Shown here: positions 47,158 to 55,399 of the stretch, in pieces
How positions within the stretch are numbered: position 1 is the stretch's first letter
Layout: every line of letters begins with the position of its first letter
DNA from: Fusobacteria bacterium ZRK30
GTDB lineage: Bacteria; Fusobacteriota; Fusobacteriia; Fusobacteriales; Fusobacteriaceae
Reading direction: 5' to 3'
Assembly: GCA_024628785.1 (NCBI GenBank)
Contig: CP102405.1
Coordinates: forward strand, 868,001-932,000
DNA: 64,000 nt
The notes under the pieces: model-generated
Databases searched by the model: none
What the model saw: the letters and a program-made list of their open reading frames with translations, nothing else
Told to the model about the DNA's origin: nothing
Made by a program: the position numbers and the translations under genes

Positions 47158-48324
47158 ATGTTAAATTTTAATTTTTATAACCCTACAGAGATAGTATTTG
47201 GAAAGGGTCAGATGAAAAAGTTAGATGGGTTGGTACCTAAAAATTCCCGTATACTTATTACATATGGTGGTGGATCGGTAAAAAAGTTTGGAACTTTAGA
47301 TAAGGTGATAGATGAGTTAAAGAAATCCAAAAGGGAAATCTTTGAATTTGGAGGGATAGAACCTAATCCTAAATTTGAGACTCTGATGAAAGCTGTTAAA
47401 ATAGTAAGAGAGGAAAAGATCGACTTCATCCTGGCTGTTGGAGGAGGTTCTGTTATGGACGGGACTAAATTTATCGGGATAGCATCGTGTAAGGATAAAT
47501 ATATTGGAAAAGAAGATGAATTATTAACTCAAGGGATGATATCAGTTGATAGAACCATACCATTTGGGACTGTGGTAACTCTGCCAGCTACAGGTTCAGA
47601 GATGAACAATGGAGGAGTAATAAGTAATGGGGAAAATAAATTAGCTATTTTTAGTAAAAAATCGTTTCCTATATTCTCTATACTAGATCCGGAACTCACA
47701 TATACACTGCCTAAAACTCAGGTAGCCAATGGAGTTGTAGATACCTTTGTCCATACTGTGGAACAATATGTTACCTACCCGGTAGATGCTAAGTTTCAAG
47801 ACAGGACTGCTGAGGGTATCCTTCAGACATTGATAGAAGTAGGTGAGGAAACTATAAAAACCCCTACTAATTATGATGCCAGAGCCAATTTAGTGTGGTC
47901 AGCGACAATGGGACTTAATGGACTTATTGGTGCCGGAGTACCTCAGGATTGGTCTATACACATGGTAGGACATGAAGTGACAGCAATATTTGGAATAGAT
48001 CATGCTAAGACTTTGGCTGCAATCTTACCTGCTACCTGGAAGGTTAGAAAAACAGAAAAATTTGAGAAATTAGTACAATATGCAGAGAGAGTATGGGATT
48101 TAAGAGGGGGAACAGATGAAGAGAAGGTAGATTCAGCTATTGAAAAAACTGAGGAGTTTTTCCATAGCTTGGGAATTACAACTAAGTTATCAGATTATGG
48201 GGTGAAAGAGGAAGATATAGATAAGATTATCAACTCTTTAAAATCACATGGAATGGTAAAATTATCTGAAAGAGGAAACCAGACTCTGGAAATAACAAGG
48301 GAAATTATAGAAAAAGCACTGTAG
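47158..48324 (+). CDS. Iron-containing alcohol dehydrogenase (YqhD/BdhA-like)
   Basis: An NAD(P)H-dependent group III alcohol dehydrogenase of 388 residues that reduces aldehydes to alcohols or the reverse. FNFYNPTEIVFGKGQ is the family N terminus. ILAVGGGSVMDGTKFIG forms the nucleotide site, and TLPATGSEMNNGGVI follows. Metal ligands are expected at Asp in NGVVDTFVHTVEQY and His in IHMVGHEVTAIFGIDHAKTLA. The ATG at 47158 follows AAGGAGG. An in-frame ATG at 47116 would translate the hairpin repeat and is rejected. It is controlled with the MerR gene from one promoter. Confidence 0.95.
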   Translation: MLNFNFYNPTEIVFGKGQMKKLDGLVPKNSRILITYGGGSVKKFGTLDKVIDELKKSKREIFEFGGIEPNPKFETLMKAVKIVREEKIDFILAVGGGSVMDGTKFIGIASCKDKYIGKEDELLTQGMISVDRTIPFGTVVTLPATGSEMNNGGVISNGENKLAIFSKKSFPIFSILDPELTYTLPKTQVANGVVDTFVHTVEQYVTYPVDAKFQDRTAEGILQTLIEVGEETIKTPTNYDARANLVWSATMGLNGLIGAGVPQDWSIHMVGHEVTAIFGIDHAKTLAAILPATWKVRKTEKFEKLVQYAERVWDLRGGTDEEKVDSAIEKTEEFFHSLGITTKLSDYGVKEEDIDKIINSLKSHGMVKLSERGNQTLEITREIIEKAL

Positions 48325-48356
48325 ATTAAAATTTTAAAATAAGAATATTATTAAAT

Positions 48357-48393
48357 AAAAAGAGGAGGCAGCCCATGGCTATCTCCTCTTTTT
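48357..48393. terminator. Bidirectional terminator between adh and the pyrophosphatase gene
   Basis: AAAAAGAGGAG pairs with CTCCTCTTTTT, with an inner AGCC-CAT-GGCT stem. Two converging genes end on either side. Confidence 0.92.
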
Positions 48394-48403
48394 ATAATCT
48401 ATC

Positions 48404-50020
48404 TTACATTCCTTGGCTGGCAGCCATAAGGAAAGGAACAATTTGTTTTTTTCTTGAAACTACACCCTCTAACCAGGCAGTCCCAACTTCTAATTCTACA
48501 TTGAATCCTTTTTCTACTAATTCAGTAGAATCACCTAATGCTAGGATCTTAGAACCATTGTTTACTATATCAGTCATAACCAGTACGAATAAATCGTAGT
48601 TATTATCAGCGATCATACCATTCATAGCAGATTCCAGATTTTCTCTATTACTTAGTAATCCGTCAATATCAACTGTGTTGATCTGTGCTACAGCAGTCTG
48701 GAATTTTCCCATAGAAAATTCTTTCATATCCATAGTTATAATCTCATTAGGAGTTTTATCTCCTAGCGAAGTTCCTGCAATTAACATCTCCATCCCATAT
48801 TTTTCATAGTCGATTCCTGCAATTACAGCTAATTCCTTGGCTGCTTCTACATCTTTTTGTGTGCAGGTAGGAGATTTAAATATCAATGTATCCGATAAAA
48901 TAGCACTTAGCATAAGTCCGGCTATAGTTTTATCAGGAGTAAGTCCGTTTTCTTTAAATAATCCATAAACTATTGTAGAAGTACATCCGACAGCTGCTGC
49001 TCTGATCATAAGAGGTTCAGAAGTTTCAAAGTTTCCAAATTTATGATGATCTACTATCTCTAATATCTTAGCAGTTTCAATTCCATCTACCGATTGAGAG
49101 TTTTCATTATGATCTACTAAGATAACTTCATTTTTCCCAAAATTCATAATATGCTTTGATCTGATAGTCGAGAATATAGTTCCGTCTTCATTTACAACTG
49201 GGAAATTAGTCTGAGAAGAATCTTTCATAATATCTTGGATATCTTCTATAAAGTCAGTAGTTTTAAAATGGAAAAAGTTTTTATGTTTTAAGATTGCCTT
49301 TACAGGTACTGATTGTGAGATCATCTTAAATGTTTTAAAAATTCCCTTATTAACTCTAACAAGTGGTATGTTTACATCGTAATCAGGGATCTCATCATTT
49401 TTATCTACACATAAAAATATGATTTTTGCCCCGGCTTTTTCAGCATTTTGGATATGTCCGGAAAAAAGTGTAGTGATTACTACATCTCCCTCAGAAATTT
49501 TAGCTAGTTCAGAAACTCCTCTCAGTCTCCCCTCTATCTTACCAGTAGGATATACTCCATTGATAACAACAGCAGAATCTTTTAAAGTTTCCCAGATATT
49601 TTCAAATGTTGTTTCATAGTCAAAGAATATATCTCTGGTACTCATCTCTAAATATGCATTTGCAATCTCAGATATATGAATCATATTTTCTAATTTATTG
49701 TCTTTATTTACAACAGGTAAACTTGAATAATTTTCAGTAGTCATGATCTCTAATGCTTTTTGAATAGAGTCAGTTTCCTTTATTAATTCTTTTTCAACCT
49801 TAGTCAAATCTTTGACCTGTGGCTTTATAGTAGTAAGTAACGGTGGTGTCGTTACATTAAAATGATTTAAAATAAATTCAGTTTCCTTATTTAGTTCTCC
49901 TAATCTAACAGCCTTTGTATTAAGTCCTAATTGATCCTTAAGGTTAGAATATGCAATAGCTGAACATATAGAGTCTGTGTCTGGATTCTTATGTCCAAAA
50001 ATTAAAACCTTGTCCTTCAT
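48404..50020 (-). CDS. ppaC: Manganese-dependent inorganic pyrophosphatase with CBS and DRTGG domains
   Basis: Family II pyrophosphatase, cytoplasmic, hydrolysing PPi to phosphate. It has 538 residues, much longer than the minimal 310. The DHH domain begins with IFGHKNPDTDSICSAIAY (metal ligands His, Asp, Asp). A CBS pair (about residues 70-125 and 250-305) and a DRTGG domain (about 130-245) are inserted, then the core resumes with ILVDHNENSQ and KILEIVDHHKFGNFET. The C-terminal DHHA2 domain contains the substrate-binding SRKKQ. CBS-type enzymes are inhibited or activated by adenine nucleotides. AGGAGG precedes the ATG. Confidence 0.94.
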   Translation of the reverse strand: MKDKVLIFGHKNPDTDSICSAIAYSNLKDQLGLNTKAVRLGELNKETEFILNHFNVTTPPLLTTIKPQVKDLTKVEKELIKETDSIQKALEIMTTENYSSLPVVNKDNKLENMIHISEIANAYLEMSTRDIFFDYETTFENIWETLKDSAVVINGVYPTGKIEGRLRGVSELAKISEGDVVITTLFSGHIQNAEKAGAKIIFLCVDKNDEIPDYDVNIPLVRVNKGIFKTFKMISQSVPVKAILKHKNFFHFKTTDFIEDIQDIMKDSSQTNFPVVNEDGTIFSTIRSKHIMNFGKNEVILVDHNENSQSVDGIETAKILEIVDHHKFGNFETSEPLMIRAAAVGCTSTIVYGLFKENGLTPDKTIAGLMLSAILSDTLIFKSPTCTQKDVEAAKELAVIAGIDYEKYGMEMLIAGTSLGDKTPNEIITMDMKEFSMGKFQTAVAQINTVDIDGLLSNRENLESAMNGMIADNNYDLFVLVMTDIVNNGSKILALGDSTELVEKGFNVELEVGTAWLEGVVSRKKQIVPFLMAASQGM

Positions 50021-50257
50021 TGTTGACCTCCTAAAATTATAGTAAAATATCAGGAGCCTTACCTATTGCAGATAGAAACTCCTAATTCACTGTGTTTATA
50101 TATTTTTTTAACCTAAATATATTACCATTTAAATCATTAAATAACAAGGGTAAGTTATAACTAAAAAGGAACAAAGAAAGTCCAAAGTTTTCGTCTTTGA
50201 TCCAAGAAAAAGATCCAAAGAAAATCAGTGGCTAATAAAAATATCTATTTAGTAATC

Positions 50258-50322
50258 TAAAAGACTGAAAAAATCGAAACTCGCTATGCTCAGACAATCG
50301 AATATTTTTCAGAATCTTTTAT
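50258..50322. repeat. Long imperfect hairpin, possible repeat unit
   Basis: TAAAAGA-CTGAAAAAATCGA faces TCGAATATTTTTCAG-AATCTTTTA around a loop containing ACTCGCTATGCTCAGAC. It has the look of a dispersed intergenic palindrome, but no second copy is in the window. Confidence 0.4.
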
Positions 50323-50405
50323 TCATACTAAAATTAATGATATTTTTATAATGCCATTAGGAAACTGAAATTGGAATAGAAAGGGATAAAAATCTATGAT
50401 ATCTG

Positions 50406-50434
50406 TTTCAGGGGTTTAAATTTTATGATATAAT
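50406..50434 (+). promoter_or_regulatory. Possible promoter of ligA
   Basis: TATAAT at 50429 is 35 bases before the ligA start codon, with a weak TTTCAG 17 bases upstream. Confidence 0.4.
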
Positions 50435-50469
50435 TTAGTATAAAAAAAGAAATTTTGAGGAGAATAACA

Positions 50470-52503
50470 ATGATGAAAGATAGAGAAACTATAAAAGCAG
50501 AGATAGAGAAAATAAGGGGAGAACTCCATAAACATAACTACTACTACTATGAAAAAAATGAAAGTTTAATCTCAGATGTAGAGTATGATAAGTTATTGAA
50601 AAGATTGGAAAAATTAGAGGCAGAAAACCCTGAATATAAGACAGCAACCTCTCCTACAGTAGTTGTAGGAGGAGGGCTAAAAGATAGTAAATTTACGAAA
50701 GTTACCCATAAAAAACCAATGCTGAGTCTATCCAATACCTATAATTTAGGAGATTTAGAAGATTTTGACGGTAGGGTAAAAAGGATTTTAAATAAGGACA
50801 GTATGGAAAACGATAATACCCAGGTAGACTATGTGCTGGAATTAAAATTAGATGGAATTTCCATAAGTATCCACTATGAGAATGGCCGTTTAATCCAAGC
50901 TGTAACCCGTGGTGATGGAAAAGTAGGAGAAGATGTAACTGAGAATATAATGCAGATAAATTCTATCCCTAAATATTTAAAGGAAAATGTATCGATAGAG
51001 GTCAGAGGAGAGATCGTATTACCTCTGACTGAATTTGAATCAGTGAATAAAAAAAGGTTGGAGTCAGGAGAGGAAGTCTTTGCTAATCCTAGAAATGCAG
51101 CCGGGGGAACCCTTCGTCAAAAAGATGCTGCCATTGTAGGAGAGAGGAATCTGGATGCCTATATATATTATCTGGTGGACAGTGAGGAGTTGGGGTTTGA
51201 AACTCATATTGACAGCATAAAATATTTAGAAGAACTGGGATTTAAAACTACAAAGGTCTATGATCTCTGTGAAACTATAGAATATTTAGGAACCAGAATA
51301 GAATACTGGGAAAACGAAAGGAACTATTTGGACTATGAAACCGACGGACTGGTAATAAAAGTCAATAACTTAAGTTTATACGAAGAATTAGGAGCCACAA
51401 CTAAAGCCCCTAGATGGGCTATATCCTACAAATTCCCTGCTAAACAAGTGACTACAAAATTAAATGATGTAACTTGGCAGGTAGGAAGGACAGGGAAGGT
51501 CACTCCAGTGGCAGAATTGGAAGCAGTAGAAGTATCTGGAAGTATAGTCAGGCGTGCCAGTCTTCATAATTATGATGAGGTACTCAGAAAAGATATAAAA
51601 ATTGGAGATACAGTATTTATTGAAAAAGCTGCTGAGATAATTCCCCAGGTTGTAAAACCAGTAAAAGAACTAAGAGACGGAACAGAAGGGAAAATTATCC
51701 CTCCTACAAATTGTCCTGTATGTGATTCAGAGTTAGAAAAAGAGGAAGGACTAGTAAATTTAAAATGTATGAATCCCCACTGTAGAGCAAAATTACAAGG
51801 GAAGATGGAATATTTTATCTCTCGTGATGCTATGAATATAATTGGCGGATCAAAAATAGTGGAAAAATTTATAGAATTAGGATTTTTAAAGGAAATAAGT
51901 GACTTCTACGAACTTCATCTAAAAAAAGATGAGCTGGAAAAATTAGATAACCTGGGAAGCAAGAGTATAGAAAAACTGCTTACCTCTATCGAGGAGAGTA
52001 AAAAATTAGATTATTCTAAAACCCTCTATGCCCTGGGAATTCCCTTTGTAGGTAAATTTTTAGGAGGATTGCTGTCTAAAGAGAGTAAAAATATAGAAAA
52101 TTTAGCAACGATGGAAGTAGAAGATCTGTTATCCATAGATGGTGTAGGAGGAAAGGTAGCCCAATCTGTATATGGATACTTTAGAGACGAAGACAATATG
52201 AAAATATTAGAAAAATTAAAGGATGCCGGGGTTAATTTTGAGATAGAAGAGGTAGATGAAGGAGCCCACCTAGAGGAGTTTGTAGGAAAAACCTTCCTGG
52301 CTACAGGGAAATTGATTCACTTTAAGAGACAGGAGATCAAAGATATCGTAGAAAAATTAGGCGGGACCAATATGTCTGGTGTATCTAAAAAATTAGACTA
52401 TCTTATAGTCGGAGAAAAACCAGGAAGCAAGCTGAAAAAAGCAGAAGAATTGGGCAGTGTAAAAATTCTTACTGAGGAGGAGTTCTTAGAGCTGACAAAA
52501 TAA
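50470..52503 (+). CDS. ligA: NAD-dependent DNA ligase LigA
   Basis: Seals nicks in DNA during replication and repair, using NAD as cofactor. It has 677 residues. Domain order: Ia (about 1-70, HNYYYYEKNESLISDVEYD), adenylation domain with nucleophile Lys126 in LELKLDGIS, OB fold (VGRTGKVTPVAELEAVEVSG), a four-cysteine zinc finger (CPVC, LKCMNPHC), helix-hairpin-helix repeats (about 480-580), and a C-terminal BRCT domain (FVGKTFLATGKL, KKLDYLIVGEKPGSKLKKA). The start is set by GAGGAG 7 bases before the ATG. A TTG 15 bases upstream overlaps that site. Confidence 0.97.
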   Translation: MMKDRETIKAEIEKIRGELHKHNYYYYEKNESLISDVEYDKLLKRLEKLEAENPEYKTATSPTVVVGGGLKDSKFTKVTHKKPMLSLSNTYNLGDLEDFDGRVKRILNKDSMENDNTQVDYVLELKLDGISISIHYENGRLIQAVTRGDGKVGEDVTENIMQINSIPKYLKENVSIEVRGEIVLPLTEFESVNKKRLESGEEVFANPRNAAGGTLRQKDAAIVGERNLDAYIYYLVDSEELGFETHIDSIKYLEELGFKTTKVYDLCETIEYLGTRIEYWENERNYLDYETDGLVIKVNNLSLYEELGATTKAPRWAISYKFPAKQVTTKLNDVTWQVGRTGKVTPVAELEAVEVSGSIVRRASLHNYDEVLRKDIKIGDTVFIEKAAEIIPQVVKPVKELRDGTEGKIIPPTNCPVCDSELEKEEGLVNLKCMNPHCRAKLQGKMEYFISRDAMNIIGGSKIVEKFIELGFLKEISDFYELHLKKDELEKLDNLGSKSIEKLLTSIEESKKLDYSKTLYALGIPFVGKFLGGLLSKESKNIENLATMEVEDLLSIDGVGGKVAQSVYGYFRDEDNMKILEKLKDAGVNFEIEEVDEGAHLEEFVGKTFLATGKLIHFKRQEIKDIVEKLGGTNMSGVSKKLDYLIVGEKPGSKLKKAEELGSVKILTEEEFLELTK

Positions 52504-52511
52504 GGATCATC

Positions 52512-52541
52512 AAAAAAAGATGCATAATTGCATCTTTTTTT
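52512..52541. terminator. Bidirectional terminator between ligA and the pseudopilin gene
   Basis: AAAAAAAGATGCA pairs perfectly with TGCATCTTTTTTT. Confidence 0.92.
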
Positions 52542-52551
52542 TAATTTTAAA

Positions 52552-53397
52552 TTAATTGACTTTAAATAAATCAATCTCTTTATAAATTAATTTTATATGG
52601 CCAGATTTATCTATATATTCAAATGCTATTTTCAATTTTTTAGAACTATCAGGGGTAACGCCTATATTATGATTTGGAATATTGATTCCTTGGCCACTGT
52701 AGTTTGGAGTTCCTGAACCATTATTTATTAATTTGTCGTCGATAAAAATATGAAAATTACCATTTAGTTTAGCACCATCGATACCTAAATATCCAACACC
52801 TGGATTAATAGAAGTAACATATTTTCCACTTCCCCAAGGGTTCTCGTAATAACCTCCACCACTACCAGTAAAAACAGAATCTGATTCTGTTGAAGGGAGA
52901 CCCATATTCTCCCAATCGTTTTTTTCGGTATCTGGATCTACAGGTTTATTATTGTCCTCTGAACCTAGTTCATCCCATATCTCGTATTTTTTATCTTTTG
53001 TATAGGCTCCATTTGGAAGATTAGCATAAATCTCACCTGTTTCTCTAATGTAGAACCATCCTCCTGTATTATCTCTAGGAGTAACAACTTGGGAAGTTTC
53101 TTTATGACTAATTCCATCTGAATTTGTAAATGCAGGGGTAGGTTCGATGCTGTAAGATTTTAATAAATTCGTTTTATCTATATTTTCATCAAGAAAAAAA
53201 TCTGGAAATTCCTCTGATAAAGTGTCATCTAGGGATAGCCTAGATCTGATTACACCTAAATTATGCTGAACTTCGGCTACTGTTGCCTTTCTTATCTCTT
53301 TTAAAAGTTTTGGAGCTAAAGTTGTGGCTAAAATACCTATTATAGCAATAACTATAAGTAGCTCAATTACTGTAAATCCTTTATTTAGTTTTTTCAA
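52552..53397 (-). CDS. Pseudopilin with type IV prepilin N terminus and a large C-terminal domain
   Basis: A 281-residue protein with a class III (type IV) prepilin signal: KKLNKG before the cleavage site, then FTVIELLIVIAIIGILATTL with Glu at mature position 5. The assembly helix runs to about residue 50. The remaining 230 residues are polar and Gly/Asn/Asp-rich (GGWFYIRETGEIYANLPNGAY, GVGYLGIDGAKLNGNFHIFIDDK), much larger than a minor pilin head. They do not match a family I can name. No prepilin peptidase, ATPase or other pilus gene is near, so it is an orphan in this window. Translation starts at TTG after AGGAGGG. Confidence 0.8.
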   Translation of the reverse strand: MKKLNKGFTVIELLIVIAIIGILATTLAPKLLKEIRKATVAEVQHNLGVIRSRLSLDDTLSEEFPDFFLDENIDKTNLLKSYSIEPTPAFTNSDGISHKETSQVVTPRDNTGGWFYIRETGEIYANLPNGAYTKDKKYEIWDELGSEDNNKPVDPDTEKNDWENMGLPSTESDSVFTGSGGGYYENPWGSGKYVTSINPGVGYLGIDGAKLNGNFHIFIDDKLINNGSGTPNYSGQGINIPNHNIGVTPDSSKKLKIAFEYIDKSGHIKLIYKEIDLFKVN

Positions 53398-53464
53398 ATT
53401 AAACCCTCCTTAAAACAATATTATATCAAAAAAATCATAATTTAGAAAGAAAATTAATTTATAT

Positions 53465-55036
53465 CTAAGTTGATTTAGGTTTTGTTCCTAAATCAAAAAT
53501 TATCGGTTTAAGTTCTTTTTCCCTGGCTTGATTAGTAAGGATGAAAAGGGTGTCACCGCTGAGTATTTTTGTGTTGCCCTTAGGAATGATGTCGTAGCTG
53601 TCTCTTTTTATCTTTATCAAAAGGGAATCATGAGGCCATTTGACCTTACTGACTTCCATATCATCTAACCATGAACCTCCTAAGATAGGGGAACTGAAAA
53701 TTGTAGAATTTTTACTCAGCTCTTTTCGATGAATATTTTTACTTTTCTCTAAATTTTCATATAAAACACTGGTAATTGGACGAATCCCCATTAATTCAGT
53801 AGTGATATAAGAAACCGTGGTAACTAAGATAAGACTAGATAAATAGTCGAAAGAACCGGTCATCTCTAAAAGGAGGATGTTACCTGTAAGAGGGGTCCTC
53901 ATAACAGCTGTAAAAAATGCAGCCATTCCTAAGACCATAAAATACTGTTGTAGATTTTTATTGTCACTTGAAAGTGCTTCTAAGAGTAGACCAAATAAAT
54001 TTCCAGATAGAGCCCCTAAAACCAAACTGGGAAGAAATAAACCTCCGGGGAACCCTGGACCATTACTTAAAATAGTAAATATTAGTTTTCCTAATAATAA
54101 GGCGGCAATGAGTTTAAATGAAAATGTTTCATGTCCAGTTTTTAATATTAATTTATATCCAACTCCTTGAATATCAAGGATAAAGATACCTACCGTAATA
54201 GAAATAGCAAAGATGACTAAAGATTTAAAAAGTGGAGTAAGTTTTAACTGTAAATAAAATTTTTGAAATTTTAGGAGAGAAGTTGTGAATATAACCCCTA
54301 AAATACTAATTAAGATTGCAAATATGAATATAAATATAAAATTTTCAAATTTGTCGAGACTGTTTGGGATGATCCCTTTGAAGTCAAATAATCTATTATC
54401 TCCCAAGATAAATTGGGTAACAACTTCGGCCGAGATACTAGCTAAGGAGATACAGATTAAAAGTACAGGAGTAAGGTATTTATGGATCTCTTCAATGGTA
54501 AAAATAATACCAGCAAGTGGGGAACTAAAAGCTGCTGAAAGGCCGGCACTGATACCACTGCTAATGAGGAACTTTTCATTGACATTAGACCCCTTAAATA
54601 TTTTTCTAACTCCATATGCAATTTGCGACCCCAATTGGATAGACGGCCCTCCCCTTCCAAGAGATAGGCCACTTCCAACACTAAGAATTCCACCTATAAA
54701 TTTATAAATGAGTTCCTTTATCCAATTAAATTCAAATTGCATAAGTAAAACACCTTTTATTTGAGGAATTCCACTTCCTTTTATCATTGGATATTTTGTG
54801 ATGAGTTTATTGAGTAATATGGCAGTAAAGATAAAAGCTATAATAGTTATTCCAAATAAATGATAGTTACCTAGGGTAATTTTAGAAAAAGTTTCTATTC
54901 TAAGGTTGGTAATGAAGGTAAGGGAGGCTCTATAAGCTACGACGACTAGTCCTGTAAAAAGACCAATTAAAATACTTAATAGATAGAGTTTTACATTTTT
55001 ATTTTGAATTAATTCATCGAGGTTATCAAGTTTCAT
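53465..55036 (-). CDS. CLC-family chloride channel/antiporter with RCK-C domain
   Basis: A 523-residue membrane protein of the CLC family. Selectivity-filter motifs are IKGSGIPQIKG (residues 85-95), LGRGGPSIQLGS (126-137), and GGLFLPSLVLGA. The gating glutamate of the GREGP motif is replaced by Gly129, while the inner Glu pair (182-183, TIEEIHKYL) is kept. Loss of the gating Glu uncouples chloride from protons in the E. coli protein, so this one may behave as a channel. A C-terminal RCK-C/TrkA-C-like domain (about 440-520, KIKRDSYDIIPKGNTKILSGDTLFIL) suggests ligand regulation. A weak ribosome site precedes the ATG. Confidence 0.9.
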   Translation of the reverse strand: MKLDNLDELIQNKNVKLYLLSILIGLFTGLVVVAYRASLTFITNLRIETFSKITLGNYHLFGITIIAFIFTAILLNKLITKYPMIKGSGIPQIKGVLLMQFEFNWIKELIYKFIGGILSVGSGLSLGRGGPSIQLGSQIAYGVRKIFKGSNVNEKFLISSGISAGLSAAFSSPLAGIIFTIEEIHKYLTPVLLICISLASISAEVVTQFILGDNRLFDFKGIIPNSLDKFENFIFIFIFAILISILGVIFTTSLLKFQKFYLQLKLTPLFKSLVIFAISITVGIFILDIQGVGYKLILKTGHETFSFKLIAALLLGKLIFTILSNGPGFPGGLFLPSLVLGALSGNLFGLLLEALSSDNKNLQQYFMVLGMAAFFTAVMRTPLTGNILLLEMTGSFDYLSSLILVTTVSYITTELMGIRPITSVLYENLEKSKNIHRKELSKNSTIFSSPILGGSWLDDMEVSKVKWPHDSLLIKIKRDSYDIIPKGNTKILSGDTLFILTNQAREKELKPIIFDLGTKPKST

Positions 55037-55178
55037 TTCATTTCTCCTTTAAAGTTACCAATAATAACTTTATAATACAGGGTAAAGAGAAGGATTAGCA
55101 AATTTTTTTATGAATGTTTTATTTGAGTCCTTACTTAATCCCTAAAGAACTTCGATAATGAAAGAAAGAAGAATAAAG

Positions 55179-55216
55179 AAATTATAAAGTCTTAGAAGGA
55201 AGGATTTATAATTTTT
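55179..55216 (+). terminator. AT-rich terminator-like hairpin
   Basis: AAATTATAAA pairs with TTTATAATTT and is followed by T. Its stem is weak and its transcript is unknown. Confidence 0.4.
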
Positions 55217-55242
55217 TAGTATATTTTTTTTATAGAGATGCG

Positions 55243-55283
55243 GTCTAAGCCTTTATTTTTAAATGGTTTAGACTAGGTTTTTT
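55243..55283 (+). terminator. Terminator-like hairpin upstream of the secA promoter
   Basis: GTCTAAGCC pairs with GGTTTAGAC (one wobble), then TAGG and six T. It lies 14 bases before the secA -35 box and may insulate the promoter or end a small RNA. Confidence 0.55.
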
Positions 55284-55296
55284 ATTTCTGGTTTGA

Positions 55297-55326
55297 TTGA
55301 CGGTCTCTCCTTTTTTATGTTATCAT
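55297..55326 (+). promoter_or_regulatory. Sigma-70 promoter of secA
   Basis: TTGACG and TATCAT are 18 bases apart, about 74 bases before the secA start codon. Confidence 0.55.
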
Positions 55327-55399
55327 TATAAGCGGTGAAGTGTATTGAAATCAAAGTTTCTGACTTTGAGAAATCAAAAATTGAGTGAGGTAATGACAG

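Larger units (their letters stand above)
50021..50469. other. Gene-free stretch between ppaC and ligA
   Basis: The 449 bases contain the ppaC upstream region, a long imperfect hairpin (50258-50322) and the ligA promoter. No convincing reading frame is present. Confidence 0.65.
55037..55399. other. Gene-free stretch between the divergent clc and secA genes
   Basis: Holds two terminator-like hairpins (55179 and 55243), the secA promoter at 55297 and a 7-bp hairpin TCAAAGT-TTCTG-ACTTTGA (55351-55369) in the secA leader. Confidence 0.65.
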
